Below are positions 62,973 to 64,000 of a stretch of DNA of 64,000 nt, piece by piece (position 1 is the stretch's first letter; each line of letters starts with the position of its first letter). Both the position numbers and the translations under genes were made by a program. Source of the stretch: Defluviicoccus sp. (GTDB taxonomy: Bacteria; Pseudomonadota; Alphaproteobacteria; MPNO01); assembly GCA_028820505.1 (NCBI GenBank), contig JAPPIT010000225.1, forward strand, positions 64,356 to 128,355, given 5' to 3'. The notes below the pieces were generated by a model that did no database searches, was not told the origin of the DNA, and was given only the letters and a program-made list of their open reading frames with translations.

Positions 62973-62988
62973 GGCTGCGCTCTGAGCG

Positions 62989-63810
62989 TCATTCGGGCTC
63001 TTCGACGCCGACGACGAAGAGCCCGGCCGCGTCCGCTTCACGGCCCACGGTCTCGGCATCGAGGATCAGCGCGCGCCCCGCTCCGACGGCGATGCCGGCA
63101 AGCCCCGCGCGGGCGGCATTGGCTACGGTACGCGGGCCGATCGTCGGAAGATCGACACGGGTGTCCTGCCCCGGCTTGCACGCCTTGACCAGAACGCCGC
63201 CCTCGCCCTCCGCAAGGAGCGGCGCGCAGCGCTCTATCAGCGCATCGGTTCCCTCCGCGGCCTCGACCCCGATAACGCGCCCCTGCTGGACGATCACCCC
63301 CTGGCCGACATCCAGAGCGCCGAGCGCGCGCGCGACTTCGAATCCTCGGCGGATATCGGCGTCCTGCGCCGGGTCGGGTCCGCGATCGCCGTAAAGCCGC
63401 GCTTCCGCGGCGAGCGATTGGGCGAAGGTCTCCGGCGCCACCACACGCAGCCCCTCCGCTTCCAGGGCCTCGGCGATCGCGTTCAGAATCGAACCGTCCC
63501 GATAGTAGGACCGTCCGATCCGGACGAGAAAGCGCGCCGTCTTCGCGTCGGGGCGGAGGGAACGGATCGGAGGCCTGGTAACGCCGCCGACCAGCACCAC
63601 CTCCTCCGCGCCGGCGGACTTGAGGAGCTCGACCCCCCTTCCGGCCTGGCCGAGCCGAATCCAGGCGTCGGGGGGGTGGGAAAACGACGCCGGATCGGCC
63701 TGATCCCGCAGCCCGATGACATAGGGGTTTCGTCCGGAGTTCCTGCAGGCCGCGATGACCCGTTCGGGCATGTCGCCCGCGCCGGCGATGACGCCGATCC
63801 TAGGGGGCAT
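62989..63810 (-). CDS. lpxI: UDP-2,3-diacylglucosamine pyrophosphatase LpxI
   Basis: The 273-residue protein belongs to the LpxI (DUF1009) family that replaces LpxH in alphaproteobacteria: RIGVIAGAGDMPERVI, VVLVGGVTRP, DGSILNAIAEALEAEG, GQGVIVQQGRVIGVEAAEGTDAL and LPTIGPRTV. It releases UMP to give lipid X. The ATG at MPPRIGV is preferred; it overlaps the end of lpxA by 11 bases. The lpxA-lpxI-lpxB order is standard. Confidence 0.95.
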   Translation of the reverse strand: MPPRIGVIAGAGDMPERVIAACRNSGRNPYVIGLRDQADPASFSHPPDAWIRLGQAGRGVELLKSAGAEEVVLVGGVTRPPIRSLRPDAKTARFLVRIGRSYYRDGSILNAIAEALEAEGLRVVAPETFAQSLAAEARLYGDRGPDPAQDADIRRGFEVARALGALDVGQGVIVQQGRVIGVEAAEGTDALIERCAPLLAEGEGGVLVKACKPGQDTRVDLPTIGPRTVANAARAGLAGIAVGAGRALILDAETVGREADAAGLFVVGVEEPE

Positions 63811-64000
63811 TGCCCGCCTTGGGCTGGCATATCGCGCGGGCGGAATCGGCACGCATGAAAGCCACGATATCCATCACCGCAGCGTTTTCGGAATACATTT
63901 CCGCAACATCGTCGATACGCTCGGACAGCGTGCCCTCGTCCGCGAACAACAAACGGTAGGCGGTCCGCAGTGCCTGTATATCCGCGCGTGAGAAGTCCCG
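63800..64000 (-). CDS. lpxA: UDP-N-acetylglucosamine acyltransferase LpxA, C-terminal fragment (cut by window edge)
   Basis: The last 66 codons of a gene entering from the right edge read FSRADIQALRTAYRLLF, SERIDDVAEMY and DIVAFMRADSARAICQP, which matches the C-terminal helical domain of LpxA. The hexapeptide-repeat acyltransferase part lies outside the window. It catalyses the first step of lipid A synthesis. Its stop overlaps the lpxI start. Confidence 0.9.
   Translation of the reverse strand, partial: RDFSRADIQALRTAYRLLFADEGTLSERIDDVAEMYSENAAVMDIVAFMRADSARAICQPKAGNAP

Overview
The window looks like chromosomal DNA of a high-GC alphaproteobacterium, most like the Rhodospirillales and relatives. 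This rests on gene order and family types rather than on any database search. Typical alphaproteobacterial traits are the fused ispDF gene, a lipoyl domain on the pyruvate dehydrogenase E1-beta subunit, the dusB-ntr-trkA-hfq-hflX neighbourhood, the order tpiA-ppiD-trpDC-moaC-moeA-lexA-comEC-gltX-gltA-lpxBIA, and a GAAC-N7-GAAC SOS box at lexA. No rRNA, tRNA, insertion sequence, prophage or CRISPR array was seen, and no gap between genes exceeds 300 bases.

Bases 1-11.7 kb are accessory catabolism: the end of a molybdenum hydroxylase large subunit, an orphan HicB-like protein, a HyuA/HyuB hydantoinase-oxoprolinase pair, a membrane coiled-coil protein built from DNA repeats, a MetE-like methyltransferase, a short-chain and a zinc-dependent dehydrogenase, a TRAP solute-binding protein without its permease, and a two-subunit CoA-transferase. 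Together they suggest uptake and oxidation of an organic acid or nitrogen heterocycle, but the substrate cannot be read from sequence.

From 11.7 to 27 kb the content is mostly core: an Atm1-type ABC exporter; a plus-strand run mltB-rlpA-tmk-holB-metG-tatD-MBL hydrolase-mazG; a minus-strand hydroxyacid dehydrogenase and inositol-monophosphatase-family enzyme; groESL with a clear promoter and perfect CIRCE operator; then hflX and hfq. From 27 to 34.4 kb lies a minus-strand unit dusB - (reduced NtrC) - ntrY - ntrX - trkA - HAD phosphatase. Here the ntrB gene is absent, the NtrC-like protein has lost its whole AAA+ domain, and NtrX lacks GAFTGA and carries Asp-Gly instead of Asp-Glu in Walker B. 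This unusual nitrogen-regulation locus is the most interesting part of the window.

From 34.5 to 64 kb: ispDF-pgpA-cinA-DUF429 (plus); pyruvate dehydrogenase and lipoate genes pdhABC-lpdA-lipA-ratA, and the ftsB-eno-kdsA-pyrG-secG-tpiA group (minus); ppiD, then trpDC-moaC-moeA without the usual trpE/trpG before them; lexA with an SOS box over its promoter; comEC; gltX; gltA; and lpxA-lpxI-lpxB-gloA (minus) running off the end. Genes are tightly packed with many ATGA/GTGA overlaps, implying translational coupling.
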